A stretch of DNA of 9,081 nt, from assembly GCA_947090235.1 (NCBI GenBank), contig CAMUNJ010000030.1, forward strand, positions 1 to 9,081, written 5' to 3'. Under the pieces are notes generated by a model. That model saw nothing but the letters and a program-made list of their open reading frames with translations, ran no database searches and was not told the origin of the DNA. Below are positions 1-4,845 of this stretch, piece by piece (position 1 is the stretch's first letter; the number at the start of each line of letters is the position of its first letter). The DNA comes from an uncultured Bacillota bacterium. Its GTDB lineage: Bacteria > Bacillota > Clostridia > Christensenellales > UBA1242. The position numbers and the translations under genes are program-made.

Positions 1-56
1 ATGTTAACAAAATAATAAAAAATAATCAAATAAATTCAATTAAGTTTTTAAAATAT

Positions 57-85
57 TTGGCAATTTTGTTAAAATTTAATATAAT
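57..85 (+). promoter_or_regulatory. Promoter of the RadC-family gene
   Basis: The -35 hexamer TTGGCA (57-62) matches the consensus at five of six positions. It is followed by a 17-base spacer and a perfect -10 TATAAT (80-85). The upstream DNA is rich in A/T runs, which could act as an UP element. Transcription should start near 91-93, on top of the ATG at 92, so the mRNA would have almost no leader. Confidence 0.75.
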
Positions 86-91
86 ATGCTT

Positions 92-904
92 ATGAAAACA
101 AATGATAAAAATATTCATGCGGCTCATCGCGAGCGCGTTAGACAAAAAGCAAAAAAGTTTGGGTTTGAGCCCATGCAAGACCATGAATTACTTGAGTATA
201 TTCTTTTTCATGTAATTCCTCGAGCCGATACAAATCCTGTTGCACATAATTTAATAAATAATTTTGGTAATCTTTTGGGCGTTTTAAGCTCTTCAACAGA
301 GGAACTTATGCATGTTAATGGAGTTGGAGAAAACGCAGCGCTTTTTCTTTGTTCATTAGGAGAATTTTTTAAAAGATCAAGTTTACAAAGTCATGTTGTT
401 AAAAAGTTTACCAACGTGCAAGATGTTACCCTTTATGCGCATGATTGTTTAAAATTTAAAAATAAAGAAAAACTAATTGCAATTTGTTTAGATGAAAAAA
501 TGCATCACTTGTCTACCTTACATTTAAGTAAGCCAGGCAAAATTAGTGAAGCAGAACTCGACTTAAATGTCGCAGTTAAAGAACTTTTGCAAGTAGGTCC
601 AAGATATATTGTGTTAGCGCACAATCATGTTGATGGATCATTGAATATTTCAGTTCCAGACGGAGAATTAACAACAAAATTATATAGAATGTTGTTAACT
701 TATAAAATTGAAGTGTTAGACCACATTATCGTTACAGATCACGATAGCGTATCATTTGCACAAACAGGCTTAATGGAGAAGATTAGAAATCTTGTAGAAG
801 CCAATGTAAACGATGTCACAATTAGTGAAAAACTTGGGTTTAAGCCTAAAGTGGCCAGTGACAATTATTATATGTTTGATCCTGATATTGATTTGTTTAA
901 ATAA
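92..904 (+). CDS. radC: RadC-family protein with JAB/MPN (JAMM) domain
   Basis: This is a RadC/UPF0758 family protein of 270 residues, or 272 from the in-frame ATG at 86 (numbering below is from 86). An N-terminal helix-hairpin-helix-like domain (about 30-95) carries the VNGVG turn at 77-81. The C-terminal JAB/MPN domain holds H179-x-H181-x7-S189-x2-D192, the metal-binding JAMM signature, and ends with the family's LDHIIV strand (211-216). RadC proteins were named for DNA repair, but their biochemical role is unsettled. The usual HNHPSG is HNHVDG here, and the HPRE-like segment before it is altered, so this is a divergent member. It has roughly 40 extra C-terminal residues after the JAB domain. 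I prefer the ATG at 92: the -10 box ends at 85, so the 86 ATG would lie upstream of the RNA start. No Shine-Dalgarno is visible, unlike every other gene here. It stands alone, with no close partner on its strand. Confidence 0.9.
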   Translation: MKTNDKNIHAAHRERVRQKAKKFGFEPMQDHELLEYILFHVIPRADTNPVAHNLINNFGNLLGVLSSSTEELMHVNGVGENAALFLCSLGEFFKRSSLQSHVVKKFTNVQDVTLYAHDCLKFKNKEKLIAICLDEKMHHLSTLHLSKPGKISEAELDLNVAVKELLQVGPRYIVLAHNHVDGSLNISVPDGELTTKLYRMLLTYKIEVLDHIIVTDHDSVSFAQTGLMEKIRNLVEANVNDVTISEKLGFKPKVASDNYYMFDPDIDLFK

Positions 905-950
905 TTAAATATATTTTTTATGAGGTTTTATAAAATTTAAAATTGGAAAA

Positions 951-979
951 CTCGCTTTTTGTGAGCAATAGCTCGCGAG
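951..979. repeat. Two-part hairpin, CTCGC/GCGAG around GAGC/GCTC
   Basis: CTCGC (951-955) pairs with GCGAG (975-979). Inside, GAGC (963-966) pairs with GCTC (971-974) around the loop AATA. Seven unpaired bases (956-962) bulge from the left arm. On the minus strand the stem is followed by GTTTTCC, a weak U-tract, so it might be a poor terminator there. It lies about 50 bases past the RadC-family stop but has no T-run on the plus side. It opens the G+C-rich block. Confidence 0.5.
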
Positions 980-1084
980 ACTTTAATGGACTCGTTTTGC
1001 GGAGCAAGCGCATTAGTGGCACCGACTTCCCACCTTAGCGAAAAACTAATGTTTTCCGTTTTTGTTTGGCAGGGGTTCCTCTTC

Positions 1085-1105
1085 TGCAAAGTTTATAACT
1101 TTGCA
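1085..1105. repeat. Perfect 9-base inverted repeat with TAT loop
   Basis: TGCAAAGTT (1085-1093) and AACTTTGCA (1097-1105) are perfect inverted copies around the three bases TAT. The outer flanks add GGGG (1073-1076) and CCCC (1108-1111), which can close a larger hairpin with an asymmetric internal loop. No U-tract follows on either strand, so it is not a terminator. It could be an RNA stem or a dyad-symmetric protein site. Confidence 0.6.
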
Positions 1106-1155
1106 TGCCCCAAAGTGGCACAATGTGGGTTGGCAGAAGGTGCGCCCGTTTAGCA

Positions 1156-1179
1156 ACAAAAAAAACGCCGTTGGCGTTT
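1156..1179 (-). terminator. Intrinsic terminator behind the tRNA-Ile fragment
   Basis: Read on the minus strand, AAACGCC, loop AAC, GGCGTTT (arms 1173-1179 and 1163-1169) forms a perfect 7-pair stem that runs into a run of Ts. It starts four bases after the CCA end of the tRNA fragment, the normal place for a tRNA terminator. The fragment therefore kept its native downstream sequence. Confidence 0.8.
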
Positions 1180-1182
1180 ACT

Positions 1183-1237
1183 TGGTAGAGATGAGTGGAC
1201 TCGAACCACCGACCCCCACCTTATCAGGGTGGTGCTC
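1183..1237 (-). pseudogene. tRNA-Ile(GAU) 3' fragment; acceptor 5' strand and most of D arm missing
   Basis: On the minus strand this reads as the last three quarters of a tRNA. GAGC (1237-1234) is the 3' side of the D stem. A perfect anticodon stem CCACC/GGTGG (1232-1228, 1220-1216) encloses the loop CTGATAA with anticodon GAT (1225-1223). A T arm GGTGG/CCACT (1210-1206, 1198-1194) carries TTCGAGT. The acceptor 3' strand is CATCTCT (1193-1187), followed by discriminator A and an encoded CCA (1185-1183). Beyond the D stem the sequence turns A/T-rich. I found no GCTC D-stem partner and no AGAGATG acceptor partner (CATCTCT on the plus strand) within about 80 bases. The gene is thus 5'-truncated and should not give a working tRNA. 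A 3' tRNA piece of this kind is the usual mark left at one end of an element that integrated into a tRNA gene. On that reading the intact copy lies to the right, outside the window. Confidence 0.85.
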
Positions 1238-1311
1238 TTTTTGATAAGAATTTTACTCTTGCTTGCTATGTTGTCCTAAAATAAAGAACTTTTGGCAATT
1301 CACAAATACAA

Positions 1312-1355
1312 TTGCAGTAAAATAAAACAATTTACCTTACTGCAGTTTACTGCAA
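1312..1355. repeat. Cluster of TTACTGCA-type repeats (operator-like)
   Basis: TTGCAGTAAA (1312-1321) and TTTACTGCAA (1346-1355) are perfect 10-base inverted copies, 24 bases apart. A further TTACTGCA (1337-1344) is a direct repeat of 1347-1354 at exactly 10-base spacing, one helical turn. The palindrome ACTGCAGT (1339-1346) bridges them. The arrangement resembles an operator for a dimeric or oligomeric DNA-binding protein. It lies about 190 bases upstream of the ATPase promoter, with no gene close by. Confidence 0.5.
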
Positions 1356-1454
1356 ATAGCATAAAGTGGTGCAAATTGTGTGTTTTAAGATTGTCTAAAC
1401 CTGCGTAAGTTTGTTTAATACTTTTAAACATTATGATTAATAATAGTCGATTTC

Positions 1455-1489
1455 CTCCAGCAAGTGTGATAAAACACAACTAACTGGAG
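1455..1489. repeat. Two-part hairpin upstream of the ATPase promoter
   Basis: CTCCAG (1455-1460) pairs with CTGGAG (1484-1489). Inside, GTGT (1464-1467) pairs with ACAC (1474-1477) around a six-base loop, with an internal loop between the two stems. The 3' arm is followed by A-rich sequence rather than a T-run, so it does not look like a terminator. It ends 56 bases before the -35 box of the ATPase operon and could be a regulatory dyad or the tail of a small RNA. Confidence 0.4.
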
Positions 1490-1545
1490 AAAATCAATAT
1501 AAAAATTTAATTTTTAGAAAATTATATAATTTTTGGCAAAAAGAG

Positions 1546-1574
1546 TTGACATTGAATTAAATTTCGTCTAAAAT
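1546..1574 (+). promoter_or_regulatory. Promoter of the ATPase-phosphoesterase-pnuC operon
   Basis: There is a perfect -35 TTGACA (1546-1551), a 17-base spacer and a -10 TAAAAT (1569-1574). The expected RNA start near 1581 leaves a leader of about 22 bases before the ATG at 1604. A purine-rich GGCGGGGG (1593-1600) serves as ribosome-binding site; it is unusually G-rich and not a standard AGGAGG. Confidence 0.8.
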
Positions 1575-1603
1575 AAAGTGTAGTTTATATTAGGCGGGGG
1601 TTT

Positions 1604-2830
1604 ATGGAAAATTATATAAAAAGGTTGGCAGAAGAAAAATTTGGAAGGTTAAACAGCAGTTTTCCTGTTGTTTTAGTTTGTGGACCAAGACAGGTTGGAA
1701 AAACAACTATGCTCAAACAATTATGCAAGAATGAAAAAAGGACTTATGTCACATTGGATGATATGGACGCACGAGAGCTTGCCTTAAAAGACCCAAAGTT
1801 GTTTTTTCAGACCTACAAAACACCAATTTTGATTGATGAGGTTCAATATGCACCTAATCTGTTTTCACAAATAAAAATTATGGCAGACACAAATCAAAAA
1901 GCGGGCGAATTTTGGATGACAGGATCACAAAGTTATAACATTATGAAAAATGTCAGCGAGTCTCTTGCTGGAAGAATTGGAATTATGAATATGTTTTCTC
2001 TTACACATCAAGAAATCCTGAGGGACGAACATAAAAGTCCAATAAAGTTTGATTTTGAAAGTTTGGCGCAAATAAACAATGCACATACTCTTGAAATAAA
2101 TGATGTGTTTGAATATATCTTTAACGGTGGGATGCCAAAGCTTAATCAATTGGATAATGTAAGCAGAAACGATTATTTCAGCTCGTATATAAATTCTTAT
2201 CTCATGCGCGACATCATGGAACTTGGTAAGATTTCTGACACGGTAAAATTTTTGAAGTTTCTTACAGCATGTGCCACCCAAACTTCTTGCATGGTCAACT
2301 ATGCAAACTTGGCAGTTGCAGCCGACATTTCTCAACCAACAGCAAAAGAATGGCTTGATATGTTGCAAGGATTAGGAATTGTATATCTTGTTCAGCCATA
2401 TTTTAATAACACTTTAAAAAGGTTGATAAAAACACCAAAGTTATATTTCTATGACACGGGATTGTGTTCTTATTTGGCAAAGATTCCCACAAAAGATAGC
2501 TTGCAATTTAGCGCATTTGCAGGTGCATATTTTGAAAACTATGTTATGAATCAATTTAAAATAAAATATCAACTCTCATCACTTGAGCCAAGCATTTTTT
2601 ATTACAGAGACAAAGATCAAAAAGAGGTTGACATTGTTCTTGAAACTTTTGATGGACTGACACCACTTGAGGTTAAACTCTCAGCCAACCCAAACAAAAG
2701 AGATTTGCAAAAATTTAAAGTTTTGCAAAAACTTGGCAAAAACATAAATAACGGTGGAATTATTTGCTTGATTGATCGCCTTTATCCTTGTGATGAAAAC
2801 AACTGCTTAATCCCAGTGGGGTTGATTTAA
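1604..2830 (+). CDS. AAA+ ATPase with C-terminal DUF4143 domain
   Basis: This 408-residue protein has the common layout of the AAA_14/DUF4143 family, at its usual length. Walker A is GPRQVGKTT (27-35). Walker B is ILIDEV (75-80), with D78 and E79 as the acidic pair. A sensor-like MTGS sits at 105-108. A helical linker with a winged-helix look (about 195-270) follows, then the DUF4143 C-terminal part (about 275-375). That part contains E311, D343 and E356-V-K358, spaced like the active site of PD-(D/E)xK nuclease folds. No membrane segments or signal peptide are seen. These proteins are very common in Bacteria and Archaea, often on mobile or accessory DNA, and their role is not established. 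It is first in an operon with a phosphoesterase and a PnuC transporter, each 15 bases apart. A defence or DNA-related role is possible but unsupported here. Confidence 0.92.
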   Translation: MENYIKRLAEEKFGRLNSSFPVVLVCGPRQVGKTTMLKQLCKNEKRTYVTLDDMDARELALKDPKLFFQTYKTPILIDEVQYAPNLFSQIKIMADTNQKAGEFWMTGSQSYNIMKNVSESLAGRIGIMNMFSLTHQEILRDEHKSPIKFDFESLAQINNAHTLEINDVFEYIFNGGMPKLNQLDNVSRNDYFSSYINSYLMRDIMELGKISDTVKFLKFLTACATQTSCMVNYANLAVAADISQPTAKEWLDMLQGLGIVYLVQPYFNNTLKRLIKTPKLYFYDTGLCSYLAKIPTKDSLQFSAFAGAYFENYVMNQFKIKYQLSSLEPSIFYYRDKDQKEVDIVLETFDGLTPLEVKLSANPNKRDLQKFKVLQKLGKNINNGGIICLIDRLYPCDENNCLIPVGLI

Positions 2831-2845
2831 GACTTAGGGTGAATT

Positions 2846-3568
2846 ATGAAATACTTTGTAAGTGCTGACATTCACGGCTTTTTTGATGAGTGGATGGCGG
2901 CTTTGAAAGAAAAAGATTTTGACATCAACAACCCACAACACAAGTTGATCGTTTGTGGAGATTTGTTTGATAGAGGTCGTCAGCCAAAAGAAATTATTGA
3001 TTTCGTTTTGTCGCATAAAGATAAAATCATTCTTATCAAAGGCAATCATGAAGATTTAATGGAAGAAATGATTGCACGTGGCAAAAACAATTTTGCCGAC
3101 CTTTCAAACGGAACTGTCCACACAATTGTTGATTTGTGTCCAGAGTGGCAAGTCAACAGATTTAACTTGAAAGAAATTGCAAAAGAAACTGGACTTGAAG
3201 AAGTTTTGACTATATGTGTTGACTATTTTGAAACCGAGCATTATATCTTTGTTCATGGCTGGATACCTATTATAGAAAATTGTTGTTTGTATGACAGCGA
3301 TTGGCGCAACGCACGAAAAGAACGCTGGGAAAAGGCTCGTTGGCAAAATCCTGTAGAAATGTTTAGATATGAAATTTTTGAGCCAAACAAAACAATCATT
3401 TGCGGACATTGGCATTGCAGTGCGCTGTGGCACGAACAAAATCCAGACAAATATGACGAATTTGGCGAAAACGAAAACTTCGAGCCTTTCATAACAAAAG
3501 ATATGATTGCGCTGGATGCCTGCACTGCTCACACTCATAAAGTGAATGTTGTTGTGTTGGAAGATTAG
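2846..3568 (+). CDS. Calcineurin-like metallophosphoesterase (PPP/ApaH-like)
   Basis: This 240-residue protein has the metal-binding motifs of the metallophosphoesterase superfamily in order: D8-I-H10-G, G38-D39-LF-D42-R43-G44, G66-N67-H68-E69, H137 in VHGW, and G187-H188-W-H190. GDxxDRG and GNHE together place it with the PPP-type branch (lambda phosphatase, PrpE, ApaH) rather than with exonucleases. It should be a cytosolic, metal-dependent hydrolase of phosphoproteins, dinucleoside polyphosphates or another phosphoester. The substrate cannot be read from sequence. There is an extra stretch of about 55 residues (78-130) between the GNHE and VHGW motifs. AGGGTGA (2836-2842) is the ribosome-binding site, 15 bases past the ATPase stop. 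Being in one transcript with a PnuC-type transporter allows a role in dephosphorylating an imported or related nucleotide, which is inference only. Confidence 0.92.
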   Translation: MKYFVSADIHGFFDEWMAALKEKDFDINNPQHKLIVCGDLFDRGRQPKEIIDFVLSHKDKIILIKGNHEDLMEEMIARGKNNFADLSNGTVHTIVDLCPEWQVNRFNLKEIAKETGLEEVLTICVDYFETEHYIFVHGWIPIIENCCLYDSDWRNARKERWEKARWQNPVEMFRYEIFEPNKTIICGHWHCSALWHEQNPDKYDEFGENENFEPFITKDMIALDACTAHTHKVNVVVLED

Positions 3569-3583
3569 ATAAAAGGGACTTCG

Positions 3584-4291
3584 ATGAAAAAACTTAAATC
3601 GTGGAAAGGATATAATATTGTTGATATTATCTTGCTTGGTGCAGGACTTATCACAATTATAACAACATCAATAATTTTCAAATCGAATTGGCTGATAATA
3701 GTAAATTCTTTACTTGGAATTTGTTGTGTGTTTATGCAGGCAAAAGGAAAAGTCGCAACTCAATTTATTGGCATTGTTTGGTTTGTTTTCTATTGCTTTA
3801 TGTCATATCAACAAAAATATTATGGCGAAACGATTTTGTATGCAGCTATAATGATACCGCTTTACATTTATGGTGTTGTACATTGGCTTGCACATAGGGA
3901 TAAAAAAGATAATGTTGTTATTGTCAAAAATAAAATCAGCAAAAAAGAAATCGCAATTTTTACATCTGTTTGGGCAGCTGTAAGCGTTGGAGTTTTCTTC
4001 TTGTTGCAAGCATTAAACACAGCTCAACTTTGGCTTTCAACAATTGCTTTTTGCACAATGTTGCCAAGCGTCTATTTGTTAATGAGACGCAATAAATGGA
4101 ATCAAATGATGTTTTTGATAAATGATATAATTCTCTGTGTTCTATGGCAAACATTGGTTTATAAAGGTGATTATAGTTTTATCCCAATACTTTGTTATCA
4201 AATCTTTCAAATAATTTATGACGCCTATGGGATGTTTGAATGGATTAAACTTGAAAAGAAACAAAAGCAAGAAACGAAAAAAGCCCTTTAA
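3584..4291 (+). CDS. pnuC: PnuC-family nicotinamide riboside/NMN-type transporter
   Basis: This 235-residue membrane protein has about seven or eight hydrophobic segments (roughly 12-32, 36-51, 59-75, 83-102, 122-144, 149-166, 174-192, 198-217). Family landmarks are the first-half segment with KGK (54-56) and a Y/W-rich helix ending in GVVHW (97-101), then the second-half RRNKW (168-172) and N180 in the next helix, and a closing GMFEW (216-220). PnuC proteins move nicotinamide riboside or related vitamin precursors by facilitated diffusion; relatives carry thiamine or riboflavin, so the substrate is open. The N-terminus is short, and the C-terminus is a lysine-rich cytosolic tail. The ribosome-binding site AAAGGGA lies just before the ATG, 15 bases after the phosphoesterase gene. 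The last codons and the stop are built into the left arm and loop of the operon's terminator. No nadR-like kinase is visible nearby. Confidence 0.85.
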   Translation: MKKLKSWKGYNIVDIILLGAGLITIITTSIIFKSNWLIIVNSLLGICCVFMQAKGKVATQFIGIVWFVFYCFMSYQQKYYGETILYAAIMIPLYIYGVVHWLAHRDKKDNVVIVKNKISKKEIAIFTSVWAAVSVGVFFLLQALNTAQLWLSTIAFCTMLPSVYLLMRRNKWNQMMFLINDIILCVLWQTLVYKGDYSFIPILCYQIFQIIYDAYGMFEWIKLEKKQKQETKKAL

Positions 4292-4305
4292 TTTAAGGGC
4301 TTTTT
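4278..4305. terminator. Bidirectional intrinsic terminator between convergent genes
   Basis: AAAAAGCCCTT (4278-4288) pairs perfectly with AAGGGCTTTTT (4295-4305), giving 11 pairs around a six-base loop. Because the arms carry A-runs and T-runs at the outside, the hairpin works on both strands. It ends the pnuC operon, whose stop TAA (4289-4291) lies in the loop, and the minus-strand gene whose stop begins two bases away at 4310-4308. Confidence 0.9.
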
Positions 4306-4307
4306 AC

Positions 4308-4664
4308 TTACATATTAACATCTCGTTCTTCTTGTTGTGCTGAGATTTTGTTGTGCATTTCTTCTTGTAGTTTAATAGCAGTCTGCAATTCACTTTCTGT
4401 TCTATAATGGCTTACAGTTTCCGGTAAACCTTTATGTGACCTTACGCAATATTCTCCAACTTGTTGGCCTTGGTCATGATGTGAATGAAGCTTAGTGCCT
4501 GTAAAAACATCAATGAATAGTTTTTCGTCTGTAGAATATCTACACACAGTATATCCTAAATACTTTGTTTTATATTCGCCTGTTGAAAAGTGTTTATAAG
4601 ATACTTCTGTGATTTTGTCAATTCTACACAAGTAAAGTCCTTGTTTGCTGTAAAATTTTTCCAT
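4308..4664 (-). CDS. Hypothetical protein, 118 residues
   Basis: I do not recognise this protein. It looks real because of its own consensus promoter (4713-4685), a good ribosome-binding site (AAGGAGT, 4677-4671, six bases before the ATG) and a terminator directly after the stop. The first 65 residues alternate short hydrophobic and polar stretches with many Tyr and Phe, suggesting a compact beta-rich fold. A histidine patch (H60, H62, H63) and Cys 13, 41 and 73 follow. Residues 88-115 are charged, Glu/Gln-rich and likely helical. No signal peptide or membrane helix is seen, so it should be cytosolic. It is alone on its strand between two plus-strand operons, so context gives no clear role. 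The His/Cys content allows metal binding, but no known motif is present. Confidence 0.75.
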   Translation of the reverse strand: MEKFYSKQGLYLCRIDKITEVSYKHFSTGEYKTKYLGYTVCRYSTDEKLFIDVFTGTKLHSHHDQGQQVGEYCVRSHKGLPETVSHYRTESELQTAIKLQEEMHNKISAQQEERDVNM

Positions 4665-4684
4665 TGAACAACTCCTTTTTACTT

Positions 4685-4713
4685 AATATAACTCATTTTA
4701 ATATAAATGTCAA
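4685..4713 (-). promoter_or_regulatory. Promoter of the minus-strand hypothetical gene
   Basis: Read leftward, TTGACA (4713-4708), a 17-base spacer and TATATT (4690-4685) match the housekeeping consensus at 11 of 12 positions. The RNA would start near 4678, leaving only about 14 bases before the ATG, just enough for the AAGGAGT ribosome-binding site. This implies strong constitutive expression unless a repressor acts. Confidence 0.78.
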
Positions 4714-4763
4714 CCCCCAATCCTGCACAATTTATATTTAATTTATATTCAAAACAAATAATC

Positions 4764-4790
4764 AAATCCGTCTATTTAGGCGGATTTTTT
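4764..4790 (+). terminator. Orphan intrinsic terminator upstream of the 347-residue gene
   Basis: AATCCGTC (4765-4772) pairs with GGCGGATT (4779-4786), one pair being T-G, around a six-base loop and followed by a T-run. The T-tract is strong on the plus strand and poor on the minus strand. No plus-strand gene ends just upstream, because the pnuC operon already has its own terminator at 4305. It may insulate the next operon, end a short unannotated RNA, or be a leftover from a lost gene. Confidence 0.7.
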
Positions 4791-4821
4791 ATTTAATAAT
4801 GGTGCAAAATCAGAAATTTTA

Positions 4822-4830
4822 TGTTATAAT
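4822..4830 (+). promoter_or_regulatory. Extended -10 promoter of the five-gene operon
   Basis: TGTTATAAT (4822-4830) is a perfect -10 with the extended TG element. No good -35 lies 16-18 bases upstream, which is typical of extended -10 promoters. The RNA would start near 4837, so the leader is under ten bases and TGAGG (4836-4840) is at its very beginning. The orphan terminator ends 31 bases upstream. Confidence 0.65.
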
Positions 4831-4845
4831 AAAAATGAGGTATAT

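Larger units (their letters stand above)
951..1140. other. G+C-rich, repeat-filled non-coding block
   Basis: Base composition jumps here: 31 of 60 bases are G or C in 961-1020, 27 of 60 in 1021-1080 and 28 of 60 in 1081-1140, in an otherwise AT-rich window. Inverted repeats include CATTAG (1011-1016) with CTAATG (1046-1051), a 9-base pair at 1085-1105, and CTTCTGC (1081-1087) with GCAGAAG (1133-1139). High G+C plus self-complementarity in an AT-rich genome suggests a structured RNA or a mobile repeat. I do not recognise the family, and strand and ends are uncertain. Confidence 0.45.
905..1603. other. Long intergenic region without a credible protein gene
   Basis: About 700 bases separate the RadC-family gene from the ATPase gene. 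From left to right the stretch holds A/T-rich sequence, a G+C-rich block with several inverted repeats (951-1140), a minus-strand terminator and tRNA fragment (1156-1237), A/T-rich DNA with a TTACTGCA repeat cluster (1312-1355), a two-part hairpin (1455-1489) and the ATPase promoter (1546-1574). The only sizeable open frame (1062-1244) runs antisense through the tRNA fragment and is dismissed. Confidence 0.8.

Noticed and set aside
950..1045. Cobalamin-riboswitch-like words on the minus strand (GGGAAGTCGGTG)
   Set aside because: The remaining conserved parts (GCCACTG, the second GGGAAGG, the closing GACCTGCC) are missing or out of order, and no cobalamin-related gene lies downstream on that strand.
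1062..1244. Open frame of 60 residues on the plus strand
   Set aside because: It runs antisense through the tRNA-Ile fragment and its terminator; its tail is the familiar spurious peptide made by translating a tRNA in reverse. It has no ribosome-binding site.
1925..3538. Long open frames on the minus strand inside the ATPase and phosphoesterase genes
   Set aside because: They lie antisense to well-conserved proteins, lack ribosome-binding sites and promoters, and encode residue mixes with no domain character.
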